NCBI GenBank assembly: GCA_001899205.1
Contig: MKVL01000010.1
Coordinates: 33,924 to 97,923, forward strand
DNA length: 64,000 nt
Reading direction: 5' to 3'
DNA from: Mesorhizobium sp. 65-26
GTDB taxonomy: Bacteria > Pseudomonadota > Alphaproteobacteria > Rhizobiales > Rhizobiaceae
The notes under the pieces were generated by a model that saw only the letters and a program-made list of their open reading frames with translations, ran no database searches and was not told the DNA's origin. A program made the position numbers and the translations under genes. Each line of letters starts with the position of its first letter. Within the stretch, counting starts at the first letter, position 1. Of the stretch, positions 35,577 to 44,173 are shown in pieces.

Positions 35577-37386
35577 GCCTTCCTGAGCCGCCCTCCTTCC
35601 AACAGGCGATGAGGTGGCCGGGGGCGACCTCGCGGGATGGCGGTTCGGCTTCGAGGCATTCGGCGCCGGCGAGGGGGCAGCGACCGGCGAAGGTGCAGCC
35701 TGTGGGGTTCGCGGCCGGTGCCGTCGCTGCCGGTGCCTGGGGTGTCGCGGCTGCTTCGTTGGAGGCGGCTTCCAGCAGCATGCGCGTGTAGGGGTGGTTG
35801 GGACCGGCGAAGATCTGGTCGGACGAACCAGTTTCCACCAGGCGTCCGCGATAGAGCACGCCGATCCTGTCGGCCATGTAGCGCACCACCCTGAGGTCGT
35901 GGCTGATGAAGAGGTAGGCCGTGTCCTGGCGGCGCTGCAGATCGTTGAGCAGGTTGAGCACGGTTGCCTGCACCGACACGTCGAGCGCCGAGGTCGGTTC
36001 GTCCAGCACCACCAGCCGCGGCAGGCCGGCGAAGGCGCGCGCGATCGCGGCGCGCTGGCGCTGGCCGCCGGAGAGTGTCATCGGCTTGCGTTCGGCCGTT
36101 GCGCGGGGCAGGCGCACCGAGGCCAGGAGGTCGCCGACACGCGGCGCCACGGCGCGGCGCGACAGTCCTGCCAGCCGCCGCAGCGGACGGCCGAGGATGC
36201 GGCCGATGCGCTGGCGCGGATTGAGCGTCCTGTCCGGCGACTGGAACACCATCTGCACGTCACGCCGCTCGTCGGGACGGCGCTTCTCGACACGCGCCGC
36301 CACAGGCCGTCCGAACAACTCGACGGAGCCGCCGGTCGGCGGCTGCAGCCCGGTGACGATGCGCGCGAGCGTCGACTTGCCCGAGCCGGATTCGCCGATC
36401 AGGCCGAAGGTCTCGCCGGCGACGATCTCGAGATCGATGCCGTGCAGCACCGGCTGGCCGCCGAAGGACTGCCTGACGCCATGGCAGGCGAGCGCGATAT
36501 CGCGCCGGGCGCCGGCTCGATCAGACACCGTCGGCAGGGCATCGGCCGGCGCGTCGTCGATACCCGCATCCTCGGCCAGCCTGCCGTCGCGCTTGGTGCG
36601 GTGAAGCGTGGGAATGGCGGCGACCAGCGCCCGCGTATAGGCGTGGCGCGGCTCCTCGAACACCGCCGCGGCGGCGCCGCTCTCAACCACCGAGCCTGCC
36701 TGCATCACCGCCACCCGGTCGCAAGAGCGGCGGATGAGGTTGATGTCATGGCTGATCAGAAGGATGCTGGTCCGGTGTTCGCGGCGCAGGTCATCGAGTA
36801 TGGCTATGATCTCGGACTGCACGCTGGCGTCGAGCGCCGTGGTCGGCTCGTCCATGACCAGCAGCGACGGGTCGAGCGCGATGGCGATGGCGATGTTGGC
36901 GCGCTGCTGCATGCCGCCCGACAGTTCGTGCGGATAGAGCCGCAGCACACGCTCCGGATCGGCGACGCGCACGCGGCCGAGCAGGTGCGCGGCGCGCTGG
37001 AAGGCGTCGTCGCGATGCATGGGGCGGTGGCGCAGGATGGTCTCGGATATCTGCGCGCCAATGGTCATGCTGGGATTCAGCGCCGAACCCGGATGCTGGT
37101 AGACGGCGGCGATGCGGTCGCCGCGCAGCTTGCGCAGGTCACCTGCCGAGAGATCGCGCAGCTCGCGGTCCTCGAAGGCGAGGCGCGAGGCTTCGACCCG
37201 GGCGTTCGTCGGCAGGTAGCGCAGCACCGCGAGCGCCACCGAGCTCTTGCCCGAGCCGGATTCTCCGACCAGCCCGAGCGCCTCGCCGGGCGCTATGCGC
37301 AGCGACACGTCGTTGACGGCGGCATGCGTCGCGCCGCGCCCGGCATAGGACACCGACAGGCGTTCCACATTCAGCACTGAAGACAT
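35548..37386 (-). CDS. Peptide/nickel-type ABC transporter, fused double ATPase (DppD-DppF-like)
   Basis: 612 residues from ATG 37386 with GAGGT upstream; a longer start at 37455 is not preferred. Two complete ATPase domains are fused: Walker A GESGSGKSS with signature LSGGMQQRANIAIAIA in the first half, and GESGSGKST with LSGGQRQRAAIARAF in the second, each with Walker B (LLVMDEPTTALD and LVVLDEPTSALD). The C-terminus has the oligopeptide-transporter Cys motif TGCTFAGRCPLAGAECL. It is divergent from a monooxygenase gene whose operon supplies the binding protein and both permeases, so together they form one importer. Confidence 0.93.
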   Translation of the reverse strand: MSSVLNVERLSVSYAGRGATHAAVNDVSLRIAPGEALGLVGESGSGKSSVALAVLRYLPTNARVEASRLAFEDRELRDLSAGDLRKLRGDRIAAVYQHPGSALNPSMTIGAQISETILRHRPMHRDDAFQRAAHLLGRVRVADPERVLRLYPHELSGGMQQRANIAIAIALDPSLLVMDEPTTALDASVQSEIIAILDDLRREHRTSILLISHDINLIRRSCDRVAVMQAGSVVESGAAAAVFEEPRHAYTRALVAAIPTLHRTKRDGRLAEDAGIDDAPADALPTVSDRAGARRDIALACHGVRQSFGGQPVLHGIDLEIVAGETFGLIGESGSGKSTLARIVTGLQPPTGGSVELFGRPVAARVEKRRPDERRDVQMVFQSPDRTLNPRQRIGRILGRPLRRLAGLSRRAVAPRVGDLLASVRLPRATAERKPMTLSGGQRQRAAIARAFAGLPRLVVLDEPTSALDVSVQATVLNLLNDLQRRQDTAYLFISHDLRVVRYMADRIGVLYRGRLVETGSSDQIFAGPNHPYTRMLLEAASNEAAATPQAPAATAPAANPTGCTFAGRCPLAGAECLEAEPPSREVAPGHLIACWKEGGSGRLTKSPPPGG

Positions 37387-37639
37387 CGGGACCTCGAAAC
37401 CACTTTTGCGCGGGCGCCGCCAAGAAGGGCAATCGCTTCCGCATTCATATGTCATAATCTCTATAAAATTACTCGAATTAAGGTCGGGCGCAATCTAGCT
37501 TTCAAGCATCGGAAGGTTTTACGGCGCGGCCCGGCATGGCTGGCGCCAAGGGTCTTCCGCATGCGTGGCGCTGCTTCGGCTTCGACGAAAGAGCGACCGC
37601 GCATGTCCTGGAACTGCTCTCGGACGGAAGGGAACCGGC

Positions 37640-38992
37640 ATGTCGCATCTCATCCTCAGCGCCTTCTTCTTCAACCCGCAGGGCGATCACCGCATGTCGT
37701 GGCGTCACCCGCGCGCGCCGGGGCGGGAAGTGCTGGGCTTCGACTATTATCGCGAGCTGGCGCAGGCGGCCGAGCGGGCCCGCATCGACACGATCTTCGT
37801 CGCCGATCACGTGTCGATCTGGGATTCGGTCAAGAGTGGCGTGGCGCACTACGCCAATGCGCGGCTGGAGCCGCTGACGCTGCTTTCGGCGCTGGCCGGG
37901 GCCACGCGCCATATCGGCCTCATCGCCACCGCGTCGAGCTCCTACAGCGAACCCTACAACATCGCGCGCTTCTTCGCCTCGCTCGACCATATCAGTCAGG
38001 GCAGGGCGTCGTGGAACGTCGTCACCTCGGCGATGGACGAGGAGGCCCGCAATTTCGGCCGCGACGGCAACATCGAACACGCCTTCCGCTACGAGCGCGC
38101 CGGCGAATTCCTCGATATCGTCAAGGCGCTTTGGGACAGCTGGGAAGACGACGCGCTGCTGATCGACAAGGCGTCGGGTTATTTCGCCGATCCCGACAAG
38201 GTGCACGCCATCGAGCACAAGGGTCGCCACTTCAAGGTACGCGGGCCGCTCAACGTCTCGCGTTCGCCGCAGGGCCACCCGCTGATCGTGCAGGCCGGCT
38301 CGTCCGAGGACGGCAAGAACTTCGCCACCGCGCAGGCCGATGTGCATTTTGCCATTTTCAGCACAAGGGAAGACGGCATCCGCTACCGCCAGGACATCAA
38401 CGATCGCCTGGCGCGGCATGGCAGGCGGCCGGAGAGCTTGAAGATCCTGCCCGGCATCCTGCCGATCGTCGCCGCTTCCGAGGCCGAAGCCCGCGACAGG
38501 CAGGAATACCTGCAGACTCTTTTGCCCGACCAGGTCGGCATCGATCTCCTGTCGAGCTGGAGCGGCGTCGACCTGTCCGCCTATCCGCCGGACGGTCCGC
38601 TGCCGCCGTTGCCCGACGAGAGCACGTTCAACGGCGGTCGCACCTCGCTCAACCGCGTCAGGCAATGGTCGAAGCAGAACCTCAGCCTGCGCGAGATCGC
38701 CCGCAAGCTGGCCAACAGCGGTTCGGTGCCGACGGTCGCCGGCACGCCCAGGCAGATCGCCGACCAGCTCGAGGACTGGTACCGCGCCGGCGCGGCCGAC
38801 GGTTTCAACCTGATGTTCCCGCTGCTGCCTGAGGACTGGCTGAACTTCGCCGGACAGGTGGTGCCGGAGCTGCAGCGCCGCGGCCTGGTGCCGACCGAAT
38901 ACGCGCCCGGCACCTTGCGGGACCGCTTCGGGCTGCAGCGCCCGGGCAACCGCTTCGCCGAGCAGCGCGCCAATGCGCGCGCCGTGTCCTGA
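37640..38992 (+). CDS. LLM-class flavin-dependent monooxygenase (NtaA/SnaA/DszA family)
   Basis: 450 residues from ATG 37640 with GGAAGGGAACC upstream. The TIM-barrel luciferase-like fold shows the family landmarks FFFNPQGDHRMSWRHP at the N-terminus, GRASWNVVTSAMDEEARNFG, GHPLIVQAGSSEDGKNFA and a C-terminal GFNLMFP. Members use reduced flavin and oxygen on organosulfur or nitrogenous compounds (DszA, NtaA, SnaA). A flavin reductase is not adjacent. The linked peptide-type importer probably brings in the substrate. Confidence 0.93.
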   Translation: MSHLILSAFFFNPQGDHRMSWRHPRAPGREVLGFDYYRELAQAAERARIDTIFVADHVSIWDSVKSGVAHYANARLEPLTLLSALAGATRHIGLIATASSSYSEPYNIARFFASLDHISQGRASWNVVTSAMDEEARNFGRDGNIEHAFRYERAGEFLDIVKALWDSWEDDALLIDKASGYFADPDKVHAIEHKGRHFKVRGPLNVSRSPQGHPLIVQAGSSEDGKNFATAQADVHFAIFSTREDGIRYRQDINDRLARHGRRPESLKILPGILPIVAASEAEARDRQEYLQTLLPDQVGIDLLSSWSGVDLSAYPPDGPLPPLPDESTFNGGRTSLNRVRQWSKQNLSLREIARKLANSGSVPTVAGTPRQIADQLEDWYRAGAADGFNLMFPLLPEDWLNFAGQVVPELQRRGLVPTEYAPGTLRDRFGLQRPGNRFAEQRANARAVS

Positions 38993-39006
38993 GCCGGAGA
39001 GCCACC

Positions 39007-39780
39007 ATGACAGCCGCCCCGAAACTCCAGCCTCGAGAGGCCTCCGCGCCGCGCCTCGTCAACGTGCTGCACAGCCCCAAGCGCATCCGCGTCAAATTCG
39101 GCGGCCGCGTCATCGCCGACAGCCGCAACGTGCTGGTGCTGCGATCCAACCATTTCCTGCCGATCTATTTCTTTCCGCTGGCCGCCGTCGACCAATCGGT
39201 GCTCAAGCCCTCCACCTACGGGCAGCAGCACGCCGTCGGCGGCGAGACGACCTATTGGAACATAGAGGCCGGCGACCGGCGCGCCGCGGATGCGGCATGG
39301 TCGTTCACCGCGCCGTCGGACGAGGCGCTGGCGCCGCTTGCCGGCCGCATCGCCTTCACCTGGAACCTCGTCGACCAGTGGTTCGAGGAGGAGGAAGAGG
39401 TCTTCGTCCACGCACGCGATCCCTATGCGCGCATCGACGTGCTGCAAAGCGCGAGCCACGTGCAGGTCTGGTTCGACGGCGGCCTCATCGCCGACAGCCA
39501 CCGCCCGGTGCTGCTGTTCGAGACGCATCTGCCGACGCGCTTCTACCTGCCGGCCGAGGATATCCGGCTGGACCGGCTGAGACCGTCGGAAAGCACGACG
39601 CGATGTCCCTACAAGGGCATCGCTTCCTACTGGTCCGGCGTGCTGCGCGACGGTTCGCTTCGTCCAGATATCGCCTGGAGCTATCGCGACCCGATCGCAG
39701 AGATGCCGAAGATCAAGGGACTCATCGCCTTCTATCCGCAGGCGGTCGACCGCATCCACCTCGACGGCCGGCCGGCCTGA
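39007..39780 (+). CDS. DUF427 domain protein (tandem)
   Basis: 257 residues with two DUF427 copies: the first around IRVKFGGRVIADSRNVLVL and the second around VQVWFDGGLIADSHRPVLLF, each followed by the YW-containing strand (TTYWNIEAGD and ASYWSGVLRDG). DUF427 proteins are small cytosolic beta-rich proteins of unknown biochemistry. It lies 14 bp after the monooxygenase gene and 36 bp before the binding-protein gene, so it probably serves the same catabolic pathway. Confidence 0.88.
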   Translation: MTAAPKLQPREASAPRLVNVLHSPKRIRVKFGGRVIADSRNVLVLRSNHFLPIYFFPLAAVDQSVLKPSTYGQQHAVGGETTYWNIEAGDRRAADAAWSFTAPSDEALAPLAGRIAFTWNLVDQWFEEEEEVFVHARDPYARIDVLQSASHVQVWFDGGLIADSHRPVLLFETHLPTRFYLPAEDIRLDRLRPSESTTRCPYKGIASYWSGVLRDGSLRPDIAWSYRDPIAEMPKIKGLIAFYPQAVDRIHLDGRPA

Positions 39781-39816
39781 CGGCGGCCTTTCCAATTCCA
39801 ATCCATGAGAGAGACA

Positions 39817-41457
39817 ATGACCAAACGAAACGACATCGATTCCCTGCGCGGCCTTTCCGGCGACATCTGGAACGTCGCGGTCGACGAACACGCCCAGGGC
39901 TTCCTCAAGCGTCGCGACCTGTTGAAATACGCCGCGCTGATCGGCCTGACCGGCTTCGCCGCCTCGCAGGGCCTCATCCTGCCGGGCTCGGCGCGCGCGG
40001 CCGGCACCGGCGGCGGCACTGTGCGCGTCGGGCTCGGCCAGCCCACCAAGGCGATCGACCCCGTGACGGTCACCGACCCCGCCAGCATCGGCGTGCTCAG
40101 CCAGGTGGGCGAATACCTCATCCTCGACGACCCGAAGGACGGGCTGCAGCCCAGGCTCGCCATTTCCTGGGAAGCGAACGACACAGCCAGCCGCTGGACC
40201 TTCAAATTGCGCCAGGGGGTAAAGTTCCATGACGGCCGCGCTGTCACCGCCAAGGACGTTGTGGCGACCTTCGAGCGGCTGGTCGATCCGGCCAGCGGAT
40301 CGTCGGCGCTGTCGGCCTACAAGGGCATCCTGTCCAAGGGCGGCGCCAAGCAGGTGGACGAGGAGACCGTCGCCTTCGATCTCGACCAGCCGAACAGCAA
40401 CTTCCCGTTCTACGTCTCCTCGGACGTGTTCAACGCGGTGATCCTGCCGGCCGATTATGCAGGAGACTTCGAGAAGAGCTTCATAGGCACCGGCCCGTTC
40501 CAGCTTGAATCGTTCCGCCCGAAGCAGGGCGCGAGCTTCGTGCGCAATCCGGACTACTGGGGACCCAAGGCACTGCCCGACCGCGTCGACATCAAGTTCT
40601 TCGACGATGAGCAGGCGCAGGTTCTGGCGCTGCAGGCCGGCCAGCTCGACGTCATCCCGAGCACGCCGCGGCTGGAACTGGCGATCGACGGCAATCCCAG
40701 CTTCAAGATCCTGAGCGTGCAGGCAAGCTCGCACGACCAGGTGCATCTGAGGACCGACCAGGCACCCTTCACCGACAAGCGCCTGCGCAGGGCGCTGGCG
40801 CTGACCATCGACCGTGAGGCCGTCGTCAAGGGGCTGCTCAAGGGACGTGCCATCGTCGGCAACGACAGCCCGTTCGCGCCGATCTTCCCGTCGAGCGATC
40901 CGTCGGTGCCGCAGCGCAAGCAGGACATCGCCGAGGCAAAGCGGCTGCTCGCCGAGGCGGGCGTACCGAACGGTTTTGAGGTGACGCTCACCACCGAGCG
41001 CGCCTACGACATTCCCGACTATGCCGTGATCATCCAGAACTTCGCCAAGAAGGCCGGCATCGACATCAAGCTCAACGTGCTGCCGCAGGACGCCTACTAC
41101 GGCTCGGCGACGTTCGGAAGCTCGCCCTGGCTGGATTCCGTGCTCGGCATCACCGATTTCGGCCATCGCGGCACGCCCGACATCTTCCTCAACGCCACGC
41201 TGAAAAGTTCGGGAAGCTGGAACGCGGCGCATTTCAACAACCCCACCTACGACGCCCTGCTGCTCGAATACGGCAAGGCGCGCGACCTCAACGCGCAGCG
41301 CCTGGCCGCGGGCAAGATCCAGAACCTGCTGCTCGACGAGACGCCGCTGATCATCGGCTATTTCTCGCAGTACAGCCGCATCGTCAGCGCCAAGGTCGAG
41401 GGCGTGCGCTTCACCGCCATCTCGCACCTGCTGCTCGATCGGGTGTCGTTCGTTTGA
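39817..41457 (+). CDS. Peptide-type ABC transporter substrate-binding protein (SBP_bac_5) with Tat-like signal
   Basis: 546 residues from ATG 39817, preceded by GAGAGAC; the ATG at 39805 lacks a ribosome site. The N-terminus is unusual: about 35 residues precede the twin-arginine motif KRRDLLKYAALIG, followed by a hydrophobic stretch and the cleavage region ARAAG. The mature part is a cluster C binding protein (WTFKLRQGVKFHDGRAVTAKDVV at about 130-152 in pieces, YKGILSKGG). Tat export of a pre-folded binding protein is possible. The TTGA overlap couples it to the permease gene. Confidence 0.9.
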   Translation: MTKRNDIDSLRGLSGDIWNVAVDEHAQGFLKRRDLLKYAALIGLTGFAASQGLILPGSARAAGTGGGTVRVGLGQPTKAIDPVTVTDPASIGVLSQVGEYLILDDPKDGLQPRLAISWEANDTASRWTFKLRQGVKFHDGRAVTAKDVVATFERLVDPASGSSALSAYKGILSKGGAKQVDEETVAFDLDQPNSNFPFYVSSDVFNAVILPADYAGDFEKSFIGTGPFQLESFRPKQGASFVRNPDYWGPKALPDRVDIKFFDDEQAQVLALQAGQLDVIPSTPRLELAIDGNPSFKILSVQASSHDQVHLRTDQAPFTDKRLRRALALTIDREAVVKGLLKGRAIVGNDSPFAPIFPSSDPSVPQRKQDIAEAKRLLAEAGVPNGFEVTLTTERAYDIPDYAVIIQNFAKKAGIDIKLNVLPQDAYYGSATFGSSPWLDSVLGITDFGHRGTPDIFLNATLKSSGSWNAAHFNNPTYDALLLEYGKARDLNAQRLAAGKIQNLLLDETPLIIGYFSQYSRIVSAKVEGVRFTAISHLLLDRVSFV

Positions 41458-42425
41458 GCCGCGCCGCCGTCACCGGCCAGGCGCTTGCCACGCGCGTCGG
41501 CTCGCTTCTGCTGACGCTGTGGCTGGTCAGCGCGCTGGTCTTCTTCGCCGGGCAGGTGCTGCCCGGCGATGTCGGCCGTGTCATGCTGGGTCCGTTCGCC
41601 GACGCGCAGGCTGTGGCCGAGCTCAACCGCAAGCTCGGCACGGACCAGCCACTCCTGGCGCAGTACTGGCACTGGTTCGGCAAGGCGATAACTGGCGATT
41701 TCGGCGAGTCGCTGTCGATGCGGGCGCCGGTGGGGCCACTGGTGCTGGAGAGCGTGAAGAACTCGGCGGCACTCGCTGCCGTCGTGCTGGCGCTGCTGGT
41801 GCCGCTCGGAATCGGAGCCGGCGTGGTCGCTAGCCTGAAGGCCGGAGGCCTCGTCGACCGGCTGATCGTGTTCGGCGGTGTCTCACTCAGCATCGTGCCG
41901 GACTTCGTCTCCGGTCTGTTGCTGCTCATCGTCTTCGGCCTTTGGCTGGCCTGGTTCCCCATCACCGGCGCCGCGCCGCAAGGGGCGGGCTTCTGGACGC
42001 ATGGCTATTACCTGATCCTGCCGGCGCTGCCGCTTGTGCTCAACCTCATCGGCTATGTCGCGCGGATGACCCGGGCGGGGGTGATCGAGGCGCGCGCCGC
42101 CGACTATACCCGCACCGCGATCCTGAAGGGGCTCGGCCCCTCTCAGGTGCTGTGGCGGCATGTGCTGCGCAACGCGCTGGTTCCAACCGTCGCCGTCATC
42201 GCCACCCAGAGCGGCTTCCTGCTCGGCGGCCTGGTGGTGATCGAGGCGCTGTTCGGCATACAGGGCCTGGGCAATCTGGTGCTGTCCGCCGCCAAGGCGC
42301 GCGATTTCCCGATGCTGGAGGCCGGCGTGCTGGTCATGGCCGCGATCTTCGTGGCGACCGCGGCGATCGGCGATCTCATCCAGGCGCTGCTCGATCCGCG
42401 GCTGCGGCGCAGGAGCGCTCCATGA
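41454..42425 (+). CDS. Peptide-type ABC permease, DppB-like
   Basis: 323 residues from TTG 41454, overlapping the binding-protein stop by four bases (TTGA). Six membrane segments; N-terminal VGSLLLTLWLVSALVFFAGQVLPGD typical of DppB, and the coupling loop RAADYTRTAILKGLGPSQVLWRHVLRNA contains the EAA-type motif (broken here at ILKGLG). It forms the pore with the DppC-like permease that starts inside its stop codon. Confidence 0.93.
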   Translation: MSRAAVTGQALATRVGSLLLTLWLVSALVFFAGQVLPGDVGRVMLGPFADAQAVAELNRKLGTDQPLLAQYWHWFGKAITGDFGESLSMRAPVGPLVLESVKNSAALAAVVLALLVPLGIGAGVVASLKAGGLVDRLIVFGGVSLSIVPDFVSGLLLLIVFGLWLAWFPITGAAPQGAGFWTHGYYLILPALPLVLNLIGYVARMTRAGVIEARAADYTRTAILKGLGPSQVLWRHVLRNALVPTVAVIATQSGFLLGGLVVIEALFGIQGLGNLVLSAAKARDFPMLEAGVLVMAAIFVATAAIGDLIQALLDPRLRRRSAP

Positions 42426-43303
42426 CCGATCTCGCGGAACCGGCCGTGCGCCGGCAACCCATCGATATCGCCACCGGCGGTTTGCGCGCCCGGCTGCCGG
42501 CAATTACCCCATCGACCGCGATTGGCCTCGCGGTGCTCGCTTTCTGGGTCGCCTGCGCGATCATCGGGCCGTCGCTGGTGCCGTTCGATCCCTATGCCGA
42601 GGACTTCCTCGCCATGATGGCGCCGCCGGACGCGGTGCACTGGTTCGGTACAGATCAGCTCGGGCGCGACGTGTTCTCGCGCGTCGTGGTCGGCGCGCGA
42701 GACATATTGCTGGTCGCGCCGCTGGCGACATTGGCCGGCGTTGGCGCCGGCAGCATCATCGGTCTGGTGCTCGGCACGCTCGGCGGCATGGCCGACGCCA
42801 TCGGCGCGCGCTTGCTGGACAGTGTCATGGCGCTACCCTTCATCGTGCTGGTGACGATGGCGCTGGTGGCGATCGGGCCGTCCAATGTCACCGTCATCCT
42901 CGTCATCGCCATCGCCTATGCGCCGCTGGTGGCGCGCACGGTGCGCACGGCGGCCCGCGAACAGCGCGAACGCGACTATGTCGACGCCGCGCGCCTGGCC
43001 GGCGAGGGGCCGCTGGCTATCATGTTCCTGGAAATCCTGCCCAATGTGCGCGAGACCATCCTCATCGAACTCGTCACGCGGCTCGGCTACGCGTTCTTTT
43101 CGATCGCGACGCTGAGCTTCCTCGGGCTTGGCATCCAGCCGCCATCAGCCGACTGGGGTCTGGCCATCGCGGACGGCTACGGCTTCCTCACGGGCGGCAA
43201 ATGGTGGGTGGTGGTGTTCAATTCGGCCGCGATCATCTCGCTGGTGATGGCCACCAATCTCATCGCGCAGGGGATCGGCGCCTTCGAGAGGAACGACAGG
43301 TAG
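42422..43303 (+). CDS. Peptide-type ABC permease, DppC-like
   Basis: 293 residues from ATG 42422 (ATGA overlap with the DppB-like gene). An N-terminal cytosolic tail precedes the first helix; the DppC landmark HWFGTDQLGRDVFSRVVVGAR lies near residues 75-95, and the coupling loop RERDYVDAARLAGEGPLAIMF near 180. The product ends LIAQGIGAFERNDR. It is the last gene of the operon and is followed by a strong hairpin at 43319-43346. Confidence 0.93.
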   Translation: MTDLAEPAVRRQPIDIATGGLRARLPAITPSTAIGLAVLAFWVACAIIGPSLVPFDPYAEDFLAMMAPPDAVHWFGTDQLGRDVFSRVVVGARDILLVAPLATLAGVGAGSIIGLVLGTLGGMADAIGARLLDSVMALPFIVLVTMALVAIGPSNVTVILVIAIAYAPLVARTVRTAAREQRERDYVDAARLAGEGPLAIMFLEILPNVRETILIELVTRLGYAFFSIATLSFLGLGIQPPSADWGLAIADGYGFLTGGKWWVVVFNSAAIISLVMATNLIAQGIGAFERNDR

Positions 43304-43318
43304 GCGGGCCTGAAAGCA

Positions 43319-43346
43319 GCAACCCCGGCGAGGGGGCCGGGGTTGC
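43319..43346. terminator. Hairpin terminator between convergent genes
   Basis: Perfect 10-bp stem GCAACCCCGG (43319-43328) and CCGGGGTTGC (43337-43346) with an 8-base loop, 16 bp after the DppC-like stop and before the end of the convergent small gene. No long T-run follows, so it may rely on the stem or act for both strands. Confidence 0.6.
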
Positions 43347-43387
43347 CAATTGCCGAGACGGTTGCCTTGTTGCCGAGACGGTCGCGG

Positions 43388-43723
43388 TCAGTTGCTGTTC
43401 TTGTTGGTATCGTTGTGGCTGCCGGTATCGGGCTGTCCGCCCTTGGCTCCCGACGCCCGGTCGAGGGCGGCGCAGAAATCCGTATGCACGCGCTTGCCAT
43501 TGGCATCCTCGTGGCAATCATTCGTCATCCTGGTCATCTTCTCGGGCGTCAGCGCCTTGACCACGGCCTCGAATTCGCCGCCGGTCTTCATCTGCTTCAT
43601 GTCCTTGTCCTGGTAGAAGGGCTGCATCTGGTCCTCGTCGTCGAGCGCGCTGCTGTTGGCGAAGGCCGAGCCGCATGCGAGCCAAAGGCTGGCGGCTGCC
43701 AGGACGATTATTTTCAATTTCAT
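43388..43723 (-). CDS. Small secreted hypothetical protein
   Basis: 111 residues from ATG 43723, preceded by AAGGAGGAATTGG. A signal peptide (MKLKIIVLAAASLWLACGSAFA) is cleaved after AFA. The mature part is charged, with two cysteines (TNDCHEDANG, HTDFCAAL) that could pair, and ends in an Asn/Asp/Gly-rich tail (GSHNDTNKNSN). No family recognised. The cysteine in the signal region lacks the residues of a lipobox. It stands alone, convergent with the peptide-transporter operon. Confidence 0.72.
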   Translation of the reverse strand: MKLKIIVLAAASLWLACGSAFANSSALDDEDQMQPFYQDKDMKQMKTGGEFEAVVKALTPEKMTRMTNDCHEDANGKRVHTDFCAALDRASGAKGGQPDTGSHNDTNKNSN

Positions 43724-44173
43724 CTCCAATTCCTCCTTGCTTGATTGAAAATTTGCAGGGAGGAAACGCTCGTCACCTGGCAGGGTTGCAGATTATTATC
43801 TCCATTAACGAGATTTAATCTTCTAAGGAGAATGGCAATTCGACCGGTTCTTATTTTCACATTTTCTTGTTTATTTTATCACGTTTGAGTGAGATGCAAT
43901 TGTACTTCACAGACCATTAGCGGCTGACGCCATCAGTCATGTTTCAGCGGCTTCGAGAATCCGATTTGCGGGCGCGTTGGTCGATCAGACGAGCCGGGGG
44001 CTGCTCTTTCATCGAAATGTCGTGTCCAGCAGAACAGTGCTCACTCACCGAACAAGGTTGCTTGTCATGGCAAGATTGATCATCGCTTCCAATAGGCCAC
44101 CGTCGAGCCTTCCCTAGCGGAAGGATGCGTGGCACCCTGTCCAGGTTTCCGGCCTGGGGGCAAAGAGGTGCGG
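43724..44173. other. AT-rich intergenic region
   Basis: 450 bp with no gene I can support. From about 43780 to 43910 the base composition drops sharply in GC (runs such as TTTAATCTTC and TTGTTTATTTTATC), unlike the rest of the window. It holds the promoters of the divergent secreted-protein gene and of the LuxR-type gene. No clear operator or RNA structure was identified. Confidence 0.5.

Noticed and set aside
37441-37500. AT-rich stretch upstream of the double ATPase as a BioR or CysB site
   Set aside because: It contains TATAGAGATT-like bases but no TTATMKATAA match and no defined CysB motif I can support.
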